Below, in pieces: positions 43,001 to 55,000 of a DNA stretch of 64,000 bases; within the stretch, counting starts at the first letter, position 1; every line of letters starts with the position of its first letter. The stretch is from assembly GCA_034231615.1 (NCBI GenBank), contig CM067322.1, positions 58,906,938 through 58,970,937 on the forward strand. Direction: 5' to 3'. A model generated the notes under the pieces. That model had not been told where the DNA came from and did no database searches. It worked only from the letters and a program-made list of their open reading frames with translations. Made by a program: the position numbers and the translations under genes. Source of the DNA: Meghimatium bilineatum. Taxonomy: Eukaryota > Mollusca > Gastropoda > Stylommatophora > Philomycidae.

Positions 43001-46000
43001 GAAGGATTTCAATGACTGTTTGGACTGGCTCAAGTAAGTTTTTCTCTCTGTTATCGATATTTGATGTTATTCTGTGTTTTGTTTCTGTGTGTCTCTACAG
43101 CTAATTTTGTTTAAACATTTTGTTGTACGCAAGCCAAACCCACTATAATTTAATTTGTTACTATCAAAACACTACCCACTAGAACTAGATGATAAACGTG
43201 AGTTACCGGTAAATAGACGTCATTTATTTCCGAAAAGACATTATATGTACCCGGTAACTATCTACACTTTACCATAGTTAGGTTAATAAATAACATTAGA
43301 TACTGGTACGAGGCGTGTTCAAATGAAAACGGGACTTGTTACACCACACGTGATAGAGCGCACTGATATTGATGACATTTTGCACTAGTAATGAGTATCC
43401 AATAATTTACATACGGTCACGTGTTCATCTTCCCAGCATGCATATGTGCTGCAGAAGACACTGTTAACAATATGGCGGGTGTGATTCCGAACCCGTCCAA
43501 AGTGAATCAGCGTGCTGTGATCCAGTTTCTTTCATTTGAAGGATGTCAAGCAGTAGACATTCATCGGAGAATGAAGGCAGCATATGGTGACAAATGTTTG
43601 TCGAGGACCAGAGTGATGGAGTGGGTGCGTATGTTTAAAGACGTCGCAAAAATTGTGCAGGAAACATTGGCAAAGAAGAATTGGGAAGTTCTTCATCACC
43701 CAGCCTATAGTCCCGATTTATCCCCGTGTGATTTCCATTTGTTCTGACCGTTGAAGAAAGCACTAAAGGGACAGCGATTCAACAGCGACGCAGACGTGAA
43801 GACAGCGGTGACCACATGGTTCAGAGAACAGCCACGCAACTTTTTCTCGGACGGCATTCGACGTCTACCTAAACAGTGGGATGCTTGCCTAAATGCATAC
43901 GGAGATTTTTTCTGATGAACCCAGGTGCATTCTTATTCACAAGTGGTTGCTTTGTTCAATTCCGTTGAAAATATTAAATTGCGTATGATACTTTTTAAAT
44001 AAATCCACAAGTCCCGTTTTCATTTGAACACGCCTCGTATATTATAGTCCTAGTCATGTTATCCTGGCTTGAATATATCGGACAAAAACATATGTCACTG
44101 GCTTTTTGGGGAATTTTTTTTGCCAGTGTTTTTTTCCCTCTGTTACAAGGATTTGAAGTAATTTTTTTAATAAATTTGGTTGTACTCGTTTATAGACTGA
44201 GACCCCCTAAATCAATTTCAGAATTTTATCCAAATATTCTTGGTTTATACACAGATCCCTACAGTATGTTCATGAAAACTCCAGCCTGTTCATCTTCAAC
44301 ATTCTGCTGTCAGAATTATACACTGATATAAATATCTTTAATGATCTTGATCTTCTTGATCTTGATTAGAAACTGGCCTCACAGCACGTGGGGCATTCCC
44401 ATAAGTGCTCCTCCCTCTGTTCCAGCAGCCATTCGACTCGATGGTGTTTCGAGTCTAATGCCCCTGAAACAGACGTCGACATTAGAGCACAACTCTGGCC
44501 CCTTGCGACAGGTTTCTTTGTTGTTCCGCCCACCCACGCCATGCCCGTAACTAGCTCAAGCACAACATCGGCCTGTCTGAACAACATGGTAACTGTTATC
44601 GAAGGTTACGACTACGGGATTGTATAGATGATGTGCCATGAAGCTTCTATAAGAAGATAACCTCAATATAAAGGCATGTCATCTACTAAGGTTTTCTGTT
44701 GCATGGTTGGTTTGTCTTTAATGAACTGTACTGTAGTCATTAAGAGACAGAGTCATAGAGTTTTACCATCAGAGACATTACATTACAGCTATTAAGTAAA
44801 TTATTATATTATTTACAGGTTTACTGACATTTCTGGTCATCATTCAGTGAACAGTTAATGAATAAATAATAGGAAGAACAATAAATAATTACCATACTTA
44901 CTTGTTACTCATTGCTTCCCAATACAATAGTCTGTTCTTTAAAGCATCCAGCTTGTGTTTAAAAACATAACTTTTATCCACCGATTTCTGAAACATTTTT
45001 TAAACAATTATTAATATCATCATCAAGTGACATATCAATGTTACCAATCCTTCCCTCCATAATAGATTATCTCTTGCATAACTTTTCTTCTGCAATCATT
45101 TTAAATTAATAAAATATGTTTTCTTTCATAAAAAACTTATCATATAGTTCTGTATATAAGTCAAGAATTATTTTTTTCGCTCTGTATGTTGGGGGTTCAG
45201 CTTATATACGAGCACAATGACAATTTGTTTATAATTATTACCAGTAGAATCACACAAAAACGGTAACACAGAATACAGTCAAATAGGTCTTTCAGTAGCA
45301 GGGAAAAAACTTACCAGTATGAAATCATTCAAGTCTATTATTACTATTACACTATATTTCAGAAATATGGGAACAACAGCTGTGATGCTGTTAATAAAAA
45401 TAGCTTGTCTAGGAAAGTAAAATGCTTCAAAATGGTAGTACCCGTGATAAACAGTCTATAGACCGTTGTTCATGAGTATTGATCATGAAAACATCAGAAT
45501 TTTCTAAATTGAAATAGTATGATATATAGAAAGTAATTTAAGTCTGGGCCTAGCATTATAATAAGTAGGATTTTGCACTTGAAATAACTCTGGGGCTTTG
45601 AAATTCATTCAGAAAGTGGAAACATTCATTACAATACATAGAAAGTTTCAAGGTTCTTTTATGACTTGTTCAATTTTATATGCATTTTTAAAGACGGTGA
45701 TGTCAGTCTAAAAATATTTATTTGCACCCTTGGGTAAAAACAGATAAGTATATGCTAGATTGTTGGTCAGTAGTGTTAAATGGTGTACGGTTCCCAGGAA
45801 TTAGATGTGGGTGTGCTCTTTACTGCACACAAATTATGACCTTCGACAGTATGCTCGCCGGACATGCACAGACACACCACTTGGGAATTTAATCCACTTA
45901 GGCAAACTTGCAATTTTTTTAAACCTGTTGGGAGGGGGGGGGCCAAACTTGTCCCATCTGCCATTTAACCAAAAACAAAAGTGTCTTCTCTGTTCAGTCG

Positions 46001-49000
46001 CCTGTACAAAACCTGTTTTTTTCACACTTTTTTGTTTCACTGTGCGATTTGACGTAAATCTAGGAGCTTAGATAAAAGTTTACCTGTTCGATTCATTGAT
46101 TTTTTAAAAAATGGTAGCATATCCTATTCAGGACGTAGCCATTAACCCAGCATTTTTTGGCTGTAGTGATTTTCACTAATTAGGTTCATTGACTAGGCTT
46201 GAAATTACTGTAATGTCTTATGCTATTGCTAGCAGGTTTTTTAGCGTCAATTTTTGGCTGTTGGATTACAGTTTTGTTACAATTGCTACATAATACCAAT
46301 TAGTGACAATAACAATCATGGTTTTAAAAATGATACAGTATGATTCTATATTACATGAGAACATATGCTGAGTCGCCATTAGCTTGAAGTCAGATTGGTG
46401 ACAAAGAACAGCATGCAGTACAAAAAATACTGATGAACAGATTGTAACATATGGATGTCCTACTGCAGCACGTTTAACTAGCTATGCCCTCAAACAAAAT
46501 GTAATTATCTGATTAACCATCTAACATATTAATGTAAATAACCAAATGGTCAGAAGGTGTCCGACAAAGTGGATGGTGCCGCAGTAACCTAATGAACAAA
46601 TAGTAACGCAAAATGAGGTAAACAGGTTACTAAAATACTTACCTAGCCTATTAATAAAAATAAAATAATAATAATTGTCCTGTTAAGTTTTATTGTATGT
46701 TTATTTAAAATATATTTTATTAATAGGCTAGGTAAGTATTTTAGTATCCTGTTTACCTCATTTTGCGTTACTAACATATTAATGCCCATTTTTGCATATG
46801 ATGTTATATTTGGTTTTACTCACAATAATCATACCGGTATACTTTATATATTTGTATCATATCCAGTTTTTATACATGAATGAAATCCTTTGATTTTTGC
46901 CAACATACTAATTATTGTGTATCACAAAAATAAATTGTACCACTTCAGACACAGATTCTGTGAGTTGATTGGGTATAGTTGTGTCTACTATTCCAATAAT
47001 GTGTTCAACTTGTTTGGATATAATACCTGCTGAAGATGATTTCTTAAATTATCTGTATGTGAGATACTCATGACATTGTCATTGACATTTAGTGCTCTAA
47101 TATCATAAACTTTATTTGCAAACTCATTTTTCCTACTAACTACACACTTTATTATTTTGAAACACCTCTGATGGATAATTTGAGCATAATACTGATATAA
47201 AATTAAACATCATCTGTCTTGTGCTCGAGAGTACAAAATAGTGCAATGTCACACTTAAATCATGTCAATTGTATGATAAACCAATCATGTGTTACCTGAC
47301 ATCTAAAACCTGACATCTTATAATTTACTGTAAAACATCTAATAACTGTGCTTGTGAAATGTGTTGACAAGAAGACTTTTGATCTATAGCACATATAAAC
47401 AAAAATTGAAACCAATCGCTGCATTTTAATTAAACATTTAATTCATAGGGTGCCTATACCATTTAAAATTTACGCAAAAATCTCAATAATATGTGTTATA
47501 TATTTGCTGAAATACATCATTTTGAAGTTTGGCAAAGCATGTGAAATATACTATAACAATTGCCTAAAGATGTCCAGCTTTCAATTAAATTAGTGAAACA
47601 CTAATAGTAGTACTTAGATGAAAGTACTACCACTGCAAAAATTGGATGTGCCAGGTCAGAGCCACAGATAAAATGGCAACACATCTGTTTTCTTGACTAT
47701 ATCCTGCTGACAATCTAGAATGACCACTGCCCTGCTACTACAGAGATCCAATGAGAATTTGAGAATGAATAACTTTAAATATACAAATCTGACATACGAG
47801 GCGTGTTCAAATGAAAACGGGACTTGTGGATTTATTTAAAAAGTATCATACGCAATTTAATATTTCCAACCATGCAACAGAAAACCTTAGTAGATGACAT
47901 GCCTTTATATTGAGGTTATCTTCTTATAGAAGCTTCATGGCACATCATCTATACAATCCCGTAGTCGTAACCTTCGATAACAGTTACCATGTTGTTCAGA
48001 CAGGCCGATGTTGTGCTTGAGCTAGTTACGGGCATGGCGTGGGTGGGCGGAACAACAAAGAAACCTGTCGCAAGGGGCCAGAGTTGTGCTCTAATGTCGA
48101 CGTCTGTTTCAGGGGCATTAGACTCGAAACACCATCGAGTCGAATGGCTGCTGGAACAGAGGGAGGAGCACTTATGGGAATGCCCCACGTGCTGTGAGGC
48201 CAGTTTCTAATCAAGATCAAGAAGATCAAGATCATTAAAGATATTTATATCAGTGTATAATTCTGACAGCAGAATGTTGAAGATGAACAGGCTGGAGTTT
48301 TCATGAACATACTGTAGGGATCTGTGTATAAACCAAGAATATTTGGATAAAATTCTGAAATTGATTTAGGGGGTCTCAGTCTATAAACGAGTACAACCAA
48401 ATTTATTAAAAAAATTACTTCAAATCCTTGTAACAGAGGGAAAAAAACACTGGCAAAAAAAATTCCCCAAAAAGCCAGTGACTCATATGTTTTTGTCCGA
48501 TATATTCAAGCCAGGATAACATGACTAGGACTATAATATACGAGGCGTGTTCAAATGAAAACGGGACTTGTGGATTTATTTAAAAAGTATCATACGCAAT
48601 TTAATATTTTCAACGGAATTGAACAAAGCAACCACTTGTGAATAAGAATGCACCTGGGTTCATCAGAAAAAATCTCCGTATGCATTTAGGCAAGCATCCC
48701 ACTGTTTAGGTAGACGTCGAATGCCGTCCGAGAAAAAGTTGCGTGGCTGTTCTCTGAACCATGTGGTCACCGCTGTCTTCACGTCTGCGTCGCTGTTGAA
48801 TCGGTCCCTTTAGTGCTTTCTTCAACGGTCCGAACAAATGGAAATCACACGGGGATAAATCGGGACTATAGGCTGGGTGATGAAGAACTTCCCAATTCTT
48901 CTTTGCCAATGTTTCCTGCACAATTTTTGCGACGTGCGGACATATGGAATTCTTCTGCAAGCGAACGAATGCTCCGACGACGGTCAGTCAGTACTGCTTT

Positions 49001-52000
49001 ATCAAGCACGGCTATGGCTTCTTCTGTTGCAACAATATGCGCCTGACCTGGCCGTGCAAGATCTGCCGTTAACTCACGTCCGTCTTTAAACATACGCACC
49101 CACTCCATCACTCTGGTCCTCGACAAACATTTGTCACCATATGCTGCCTTCATTCTCCGATGAATGTCTACTGCTTGACATCCTTCAAATGAAAGAAACT
49201 GGATCACAGCACGCTGATTCACTTTGGACGGGTTCGGAATCACACCCGCCATATTGTTAACAGTCTTCTGCAGCACATATGCATGCTGGGAAGATGAACA
49301 CGTGACCGTATGTAAATTATTGGATACTCATTACTAGTGCAAAATGTCATCAATATCAGTGCGCTCTATCACGCGTGGTGTAACAAGTCCCGTTTTCATT
49401 TGAACACGCCTCGTATATTAACTTTGTTTATACTTACCCTAACATCTCTTTCACTTTCTGGATCACTGTCAGTATCTTCTACCCCATTTCTCATTTCAAG
49501 TTGTCTTTCCATCTGTAAATTTTATAATGTAATTAAACTTGATAAATTTATTTATTTCTGGCTTCTACAGCCAAGGGGTCAGTCAGATACTCTCAAAACC
49601 CTAACTCAAATTTTATAATGTAATTAAACTTGATAAAAATGTCTTTATTTTTGGCTTCTGCAGCCTATGGGTTAGTAAGGTACTCTCACAATTCTAACTC
49701 GGCTTTTGCAGCCTAGGGGTTAGTAAGATACCCTCACAATCCTAACTCAAACAAACTTGCTTTGGGTTCTAGAGCAGTGAAAATTCTGGAAGTCATAGCA
49801 GTAGTTATATTTCTCAAATTACTGACTAGGCTAGTCGACTTATAATTGATGTGCACAAATTCAACAATAGTACACAAATCTATATTGTAAATAGGTCTGG
49901 AATCCTCCATTCACTCACTACCCTCTTCAGGTCTGGAATCCTCCATTCACTCACTACCCTCTTCAGGTCTGGAATCCTCCATTCATTCACTACCCTCTTC
50001 AGGTCTGGAATCCTCCATTCACTCACTACCCTCTTCAGTTCTGGAATCCTCCATTTACTCACTACCTTCTACAGGTCTGGAATCCTCTGTTCACTCAATA
50101 CCCTCTACAGGTCTGGAATCTCCAAATCACTAAATATCCTCTACAGAATATACTTCAATTATTTATACATTTTTTTATATTAATACTATCTATTTACAGA
50201 AATAGACATTGTTATCAATATTAATTCTAAGTGAAAACAAGACCTAAAATTAATATTGATAACAATGTTTTATAAGAAGTGATAAATTTTGAATATCTAG
50301 GAACTAACATAAACAGTAAAGGAGACTCTGCAGTTGAGATCAGGAGAACAGTAATAGCGATGTCCAAATTAAAACAACTGAAAAAAACTTTGGCACAGGG
50401 CAAACACTGGAACTAAGGTATGTTTGTTCCAGTAGCGACCTATGGCTGCGAAATTTTCTACCTATAGCACCAATTTCTACATTCTATGAATGGTATGCTG
50501 CATCTTTTTACAGAGTTACATTCTATGAGTGGTAGGTTGCATCTTTACAGAGTCATATTCTATTTAGAGTTGCAAGGATGGAAACTGTAATCAGTGGTGT
50601 TGGTCTTGAATCGACTACATCTATCTAATTAGAAAATGGTCTCTTGATCTTAATTTTACATCACAATATAATTTATGAAATACTTACTTCTCTGATAACA
50701 AAAACAATGGCCCTTATTTTATTATTTGGCAGTTCCAAAAGATCTTTCTTAGCTGTCTCCAGACGAGTGAGCAAATCAGACATATTGCGCTGTATAGTTT
50801 TTGCTCTCATATTATAGAACATTTTCTTCTTATTTACAGTTCCCTGCATATAAAATTGTTTCATCATGAGCAATTGAAAAATTACAGATTATTTATATAT
50901 TGTGCATTTGGAAACAAAACAAACTTTCAAACATCACACTTGAAAGACCGCTTTGTGTACAGCATCAACTTCTTGGAGAAAGATCAGGTATGGTGAGAAA
51001 AGACAGTCCCATACATGTCAACTTCTATGATGCTCATAAGAGAGAGAAAGATATTTTTGTAAGGTCAATGATAACATTAAGTATAAAGTTATACATTTTA
51101 TATGTGTTGTGTAGCAAGCATCTTTGATACAGCTGGATAATAGTGGTTCTCTAGACTGTTTCATTAACTCTTAGTGTATATATGACATATCTTACTTCAG
51201 CAGGGATTCTGAATCACTTGGGACTCTCTATAGACTAGGACAGCCAGTTCCACCCCAAATCCTAAAACATGCATGACAGAGAATAGTGTTGCTATTCTTT
51301 GCTCTTCTTTCTGACCCTATAACTGACAGGCAGTTTTAAAGATCATGCAAAACACCTGACCAAAACTTTGGAAAACATGTCCTGGCAGTGTAAGCTGAGA
51401 TTTGATTACAAGATAAACAATATTTCTGAATAGTACCTCTCCCCAAGTCATAACACTGTTGTGGCACAGCGTTTTTTTAACAGCAACTGGCCTGAGCTGC
51501 CAGTGTTATTTGTTTGCACAATCCAATTCTGTATGATTTAAGGTGATTTCTCATCAAAGTGTAACTCACCTATCAAGTACAAAATTTATCACAAAGACAG
51601 CATAGATATAGAGGGAGATATATAGTGCAAGTAGAAATATGTTTGGGACAACAAAATAAGAAAGTGATGACAAAGGCAGTTTTCATGGTTAAAAACAAAT
51701 CTCAAATAATTTTCTTAAGCACAGGGCATGATTTTAGGATCATTTAGTGATGTGACAACCCAAAGAAACCACAATGGGGAAGAATTTATCAACCTATGCA
51801 TGGAACATGACCTCATAATAACCAATACAACGTACCAATACCGTCAAAGCCATGTTGATTCATGGTATAAATGAAGCAATATCAACCATGCATCACAAAT
51901 AGACTTTATATTGTTGATATCAAGACAGTGATACATCAGAAACGATGCCAGAGTCATTCCCAATGCCAATATCAATACAGACCATTGGCCTATAGTAATA

Positions 52001-55000
52001 AATATGGTTGCAGTAAAGACAAAAACAAAAAGAACAACTAAAACATCCCACCAAATAAATAACAAAGAACTATAAAAGGAAGAAATACTGCAGAAAAATA
52101 GAGATGATCTAACAAAAAGATTTGTATCATTATTAGAAAACACAGAGAACATAGAACAGGAATGGATTAAATTTAAGACTTTCTAATGGAGACATTAAGA
52201 AACTTTCGTTCATTACTGCATGTTTTCCTGTGAAGGAGTGCAGGGAGGCTTTTTATGGGCTGTGGAAATAAAGACCACTTTGCCATAGCAGATGCCGTGA
52301 CATATACAGAAGGATTTAGAAACATGAGTATTTTTTGAGTCTTTTAAAAATGAGATGAATAAACAATTACATTAAAAGAAATCTTGTGAAAACAATATCA
52401 TGCAAAGAATACATAGACACACAAAAGATTAAATGGTTCAACCATCTAATTAGAATGGAACCAGATTGCATTCCATCGATAGTTTCAATAAAAGATTATC
52501 TGAAAAGAGAAACAGGGGAAAACTCAGATGGATAGATGACATCAGAGAAATACTAGAACACCAAGACTGCACCATGGCAGAGGCATCACAGTTAGCTAAT
52601 GAAAGAAGACTTCAGCTCCCCATGACGCCTAGCAGCACACATGGATATGGCAAGACATGGAAAGAAGTCATTTCACACCAGACCACATACAAATTTGTGT
52701 AGAAAATCAAACTCTAAAGAGGCGTTCATGGTGTCGATGAATTATATCTCACTTAAGATGAACCAACCCTAGTCCAATTATACTGTCAAGTGTTCCCTAT
52801 AACAAAACTAGACTCTCAGATGATAAAGCATTGCACATCTACAGACACAGGAGAAAATGGATAATTTTGCACATGGAATGTGAGAACCATGTGCACTGGA
52901 CCCGACATCATAGACCTCACAGCAACAATTGACATTAGAAAAGCAGCACTCAATGATAGAGAACTCATGAGGCTGAACATCGACATTGCTGCCTTGCAGG
53001 AAACTTGTCTTCCTGATCAAGGATCAATTAACTAACAACATGACAAAGGCCTGCAATCTGTTCTCTATGACAATAAGCATCACTACAACTGTGGCAATGT
53101 GTTAGGGATATACAGTACCAACAAACATTACCTTAAACAACACTCTTATAAAGCAAGTTGACAACTTTTGCTACCTAGGATCCACAATTACACCCACTCT
53201 TTCCCTGGATAATTAAATAAATGCTTGTATAGAGAAAGCAGCATTTCTTGGTGACTGTCAAAGCGAGCTTGGAAACATTATAAGCTAAAATTGAAAACAA
53301 ACAGATCTATCAAACATGTGTGCTGAGTACACTATATTATGGATCTGAAACATGGACTACCTACACCAAACATGAGAGGAGACGTAACATCTTTCATCTA
53401 AGATGTCTCCGCAAGATCTTAAACATTAAATGGCAAAACAAATCACCAACATGGAAGTGTTGCGCCGCACTCAGCTGCCATCTGCCATGGAAATACTTAA
53501 CAATAAATTGATTGCGTTGGCTGGGTCATGTTCGTAGAATACCAAACTGCCACATCCCAAAACAAATACTATTCAGGAAACTGGATGAAAGTCATCTAGC
53601 CCACAGTAAATCAATGCTGAGGTATAAAGAAATCTGTAAATCCTCAATGTAAGACTTCCACATAGAATCCAAACACTGGGAAAACATGGCCGAAACACAG
53701 GATGTCTGAAGGCAGAACCTACGTGCTGGAGCAGTATTGTTCAGAAATAATATGTTTAAAGATATGAAAGAATAAAGAGAAAGACGCAAACAAAAATCTT
53801 CCATTGCTGTGATATTATTGCTCAAAAAGTCACATTCCTGAGAAAATATTAAATGGATTGCTTCTTCTTATTGCTAAATGACCGTCTGTAAGATGCAAAA
53901 GGCCAAACATAGGTTACCTGTGATGAGTCATTACCTCAGCTAGGTCTGCAAGCTGCTTTGATGTGATATCCATGGTGTCTAATGATACCAGATTTGGCAA
54001 GTGGTACATGATGTGGGTGGAGTAGTTGCACAGTTGACTAGCTGGGCAGGAATGGTAGAGTGGGTCTTTGAGGCTCAGTCTAATCATCTTCTGTAACTTC
54101 ATTAGGCAAGTCAAATCCTGTAGTAATAGTTACATCTAGTTTGGATCAACATTCAAATAGTATATAGTCTTACACGTCTGGTCTTACTCACGACAAAATA
54201 CTGACAATGAAGCCTCATAAAATATTTGACTGCTGTTTGATTCATTCAATAGTCATTTATGCCCTTGGCACATAGTGCAGTAACAGAAACATATTACTGT
54301 TCTCTGACTTTAGTTATATTCTAATTAGAGATTATTTATGGTCCAGAAACATGCAGGATATGTTGAATTAGGTAATATTAATATTCCTTATGCGATAGTT
54401 AATATTTATTTTACTGTTCTATTAATTCATATATTTATTTATTGTTGAATAAAATTTCCTGTTCATTCTTTTGTCAGTCATCTGGTCTCAGCACCACTAG
54501 TTTAAATGAACTATGATTTCTCTAACTCCTCAGGACGTAATTTTTCCAGGGGTTTGGACATAATTAATTTTAGGCTACATTTTTTGACTGCAACATGATT
54601 TAGGTGCAAGCTTCCTGAAGACAAAGTATCAGCTATGGAAGGTCATATAAGGTATCAAAAGAAAGATTATTGAATGTGGAATCCATATACAATATAAAAA
54701 TATAAGCATTGTAACAAAAAAATACAAAATTACACCACAAACAGGGATGTTAGATGAGGAGTAATTTTTTGGACATGCAATTTGTTCTACTTACCCTCAA
54801 TTTTACTTGTCTTGAAATGTTGATATCCAATCTTACTAAACTAGATGCCTTGACTGCCCATTTACTAATCATAATTAGTTTATTTGAAGTAAATCTATCA
54901 ACTGCCTAGTGTTTTATAAAATTTTGTGTGTGCCATGTCCAATATCAGAACCGAACAAAATATTTTGAAAATTTTGAAAATATTCTCAAGTATTCATAGT

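Larger units (their letters stand above)
37921..44259 (+). mobile_element. pogo-like DNA transposon with multiple nested insertions
   Basis: Terminal inverted repeats are gggatccgtgtataaacca (37921-37939) and its inverse tggtttatacacagatccc (44241-44259), followed by TA. The pogo sequence is split into 37921-38245, about 39338-39578, 42391-43308 and 44038-44259 by a LINE, a LINE tail that itself carries a Penelope element, and a mariner. The transposase pieces hold DDE_1 motifs but no continuous frame. Confidence 0.75.
47797..49413 (-). mobile_element. mariner-bounded composite element carrying a pogo end
   Basis: TA at 47795-47796 and 49414-49415. The left end is a 69-bp mariner right terminus (47797-47865), then an inverted copy of 44038-44710 (47866-48538) that includes the pogo terminus, then a complete mariner (48541-49413). 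The outermost ends are inverted mariner termini, so the whole 1.6 kb could have moved as one unit. Confidence 0.75.

Noticed and set aside
44341..44640. 73- and 79-codon ORFs duplicated at 47949-48240
   Set aside because: The identical second copy comes from the mariner composite. Both strands are open and no family is recognised, so coding is not supported.
49894..50183. 110-codon ORF with 12-residue repeats (RSGILHSLTTLF)
   Set aside because: The 36-bp minisatellite keeps frames open on both strands by arithmetic; there is no start context or homology.
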